DNA of 33,787 nt from contig JAJEAV010000043.1 in the NCBI GenBank assembly GCA_022822625.1, positions 1 to 33,787 on the forward strand, given 5' to 3'. The stretch comes from Gammaproteobacteria bacterium. Lineage in GTDB: Bacteria > Pseudomonadota > Gammaproteobacteria > Arenicellales > Poriferihabitantaceae. Shown in pieces: positions 33,351 through 33,787 of this stretch. A program made the translations under genes and the position numbers. The notes under the pieces were generated by a model that had not been told where the DNA came from, made no database searches, and was given only the letters and a program-made list of their open reading frames with translations. Every line of letters starts with the position of its first letter. Positions within the stretch are counted from its first letter, which is position 1.

Positions 33351-33787
33351 CCCCCAATCCTTAAATAGAGGTTTTTCTGCCCGTTGCGGCCCGGGATTTG
33401 GGCGCCGGGGTGTCGGAATGGTCCGGGATTGCCCGGAAGGGTCGGATTCGGTTTCCGACAGGGACCCGTCGGCGCGCCGCATCGGCTGTCACGCACCCTC
33501 GGGGAGGGCCTCGATATGGCGCATGTCCTCCAGGCACTGCGCTCCCTCGTGGAACATCAGCAGGAAGGTCTCGAAGACGGTGCTGTGCCGGTAGCCCCGG
33601 TTGCTGCCCGGAGCGGGCATCATCCGGTCAACGATCTTGCCGAGTTCCAGTCGCTCGAGGAGCGTTGCCGGTGCCAGGAGGCCAGCCCGGGTCGTCTGGA
33701 CCGGATATGTCACCCTGGCAAACTACGCCAGGCCTGTGAACTGTTCCTCGAAGCCAGCCCGGAACGCTTCGATCCCGACCTGCATCC
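33351..33787 (-). mobile_element. Internally deleted IS1380-like insertion sequence, running off the window
   Basis: The left end CCCCCAATCCTTAAATAG (33351-33368) shares its core with the inverted repeats at 24372 and 24804. Inside is a GC-rich stretch with no open frame, then a leftward transposase start region (33713-33489). A complete element should be near 1.6-1.7 kb; only about 140 bases separate the transposase fragment from the end, so most of the transposase has been lost. The right end is beyond the window. The high GC marks it as recently acquired compared with the opp operon. Confidence 0.7.
33489..33713 (-). pseudogene. N-terminal fragment of an IS1380-family transposase
   Basis: About 74 residues matching the start of IS1380 transposases: LLAPATLLERLELGKIVDRM, then APGSNRGYRHSTVFETFLLM and FHEGAQCLEDMRHI, where the family has PGSNRGY and a GxxCLEDL-like block. 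It ends at an early TGA with no DDE catalytic residues following, so it cannot be active. The reading frame upstream of 33713 has a stop, so the true start may also be damaged. Confidence 0.75.

Overview
The window reads as accessory-rich chromosome of a proteobacterium. It carries a full-length two-domain GlnE, a pair of opp/yej-type peptide importers, class III cyclase signalling and COG4671-type glycosyltransferases. I favour a gammaproteobacterium, but several genes (paired COG4671 glycosyltransferases, the odd ABC exporter, the cyclase with GDAILASF) resemble alphaproteobacterial clusters, so the class is an inference. Base composition looks roughly balanced, apart from an AT-rich patch (about 11960-13330) and a GC-rich patch at the right end (about 33380-33787), both tied to degraded or mobile DNA.

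Layout. 85-4288: an amidase followed by glnE (rightward). 4304-5227: a leftward polysaccharide deacetylase, converging on glnE. 5228-6024: no intact gene. 6025-11961: a rightward operon for a peptide-type ABC importer (fused double ATPase, binding protein, two permeases; gene content like YejABEF). 12217-13136: remnant of a very large DEAD/DEAH helicase with one frameshift and a missing C-terminal part, in AT-rich DNA with a 20-bp direct repeat. 13538-24283: a carbohydrate and cyclic-nucleotide region, made of a degenerate ABC exporter-like protein, two GT4 glycosyltransferases, an HD hydrolase, a small cyclic-nucleotide-binding protein, a Fic remnant, two COG4671-type glycosyltransferases and a membrane adenylate/guanylate cyclase. 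24284-25048: noncoding, with a 444-bp inverted-repeat element and a 37-bp direct repeat. 25049-27055: a cytochrome P450 with an N-terminal GPP34 (GOLPH3-like) domain. 27056-27689: no intact gene. 27690-33186: leftward oppABCDF. 33351-33787: an internally deleted IS1380-like fragment that runs off the window.

How it may work together. Two peptide importers suggest a peptide-scavenging life. The central block pairs enzymes that build glycans or glycolipids with an exporter-like membrane protein, a cyclic nucleotide synthase and a cyclic nucleotide receptor, so a second-messenger-controlled surface-glycan or glycolipid module is the main candidate for an undescribed system. The GPP34-P450 fusion next door is the most unusual single gene: GPP34 domains bind phosphoinositide lipids and glycosyltransferases in eukaryotes, so a lipid-directed P450 is an attractive but untested idea.
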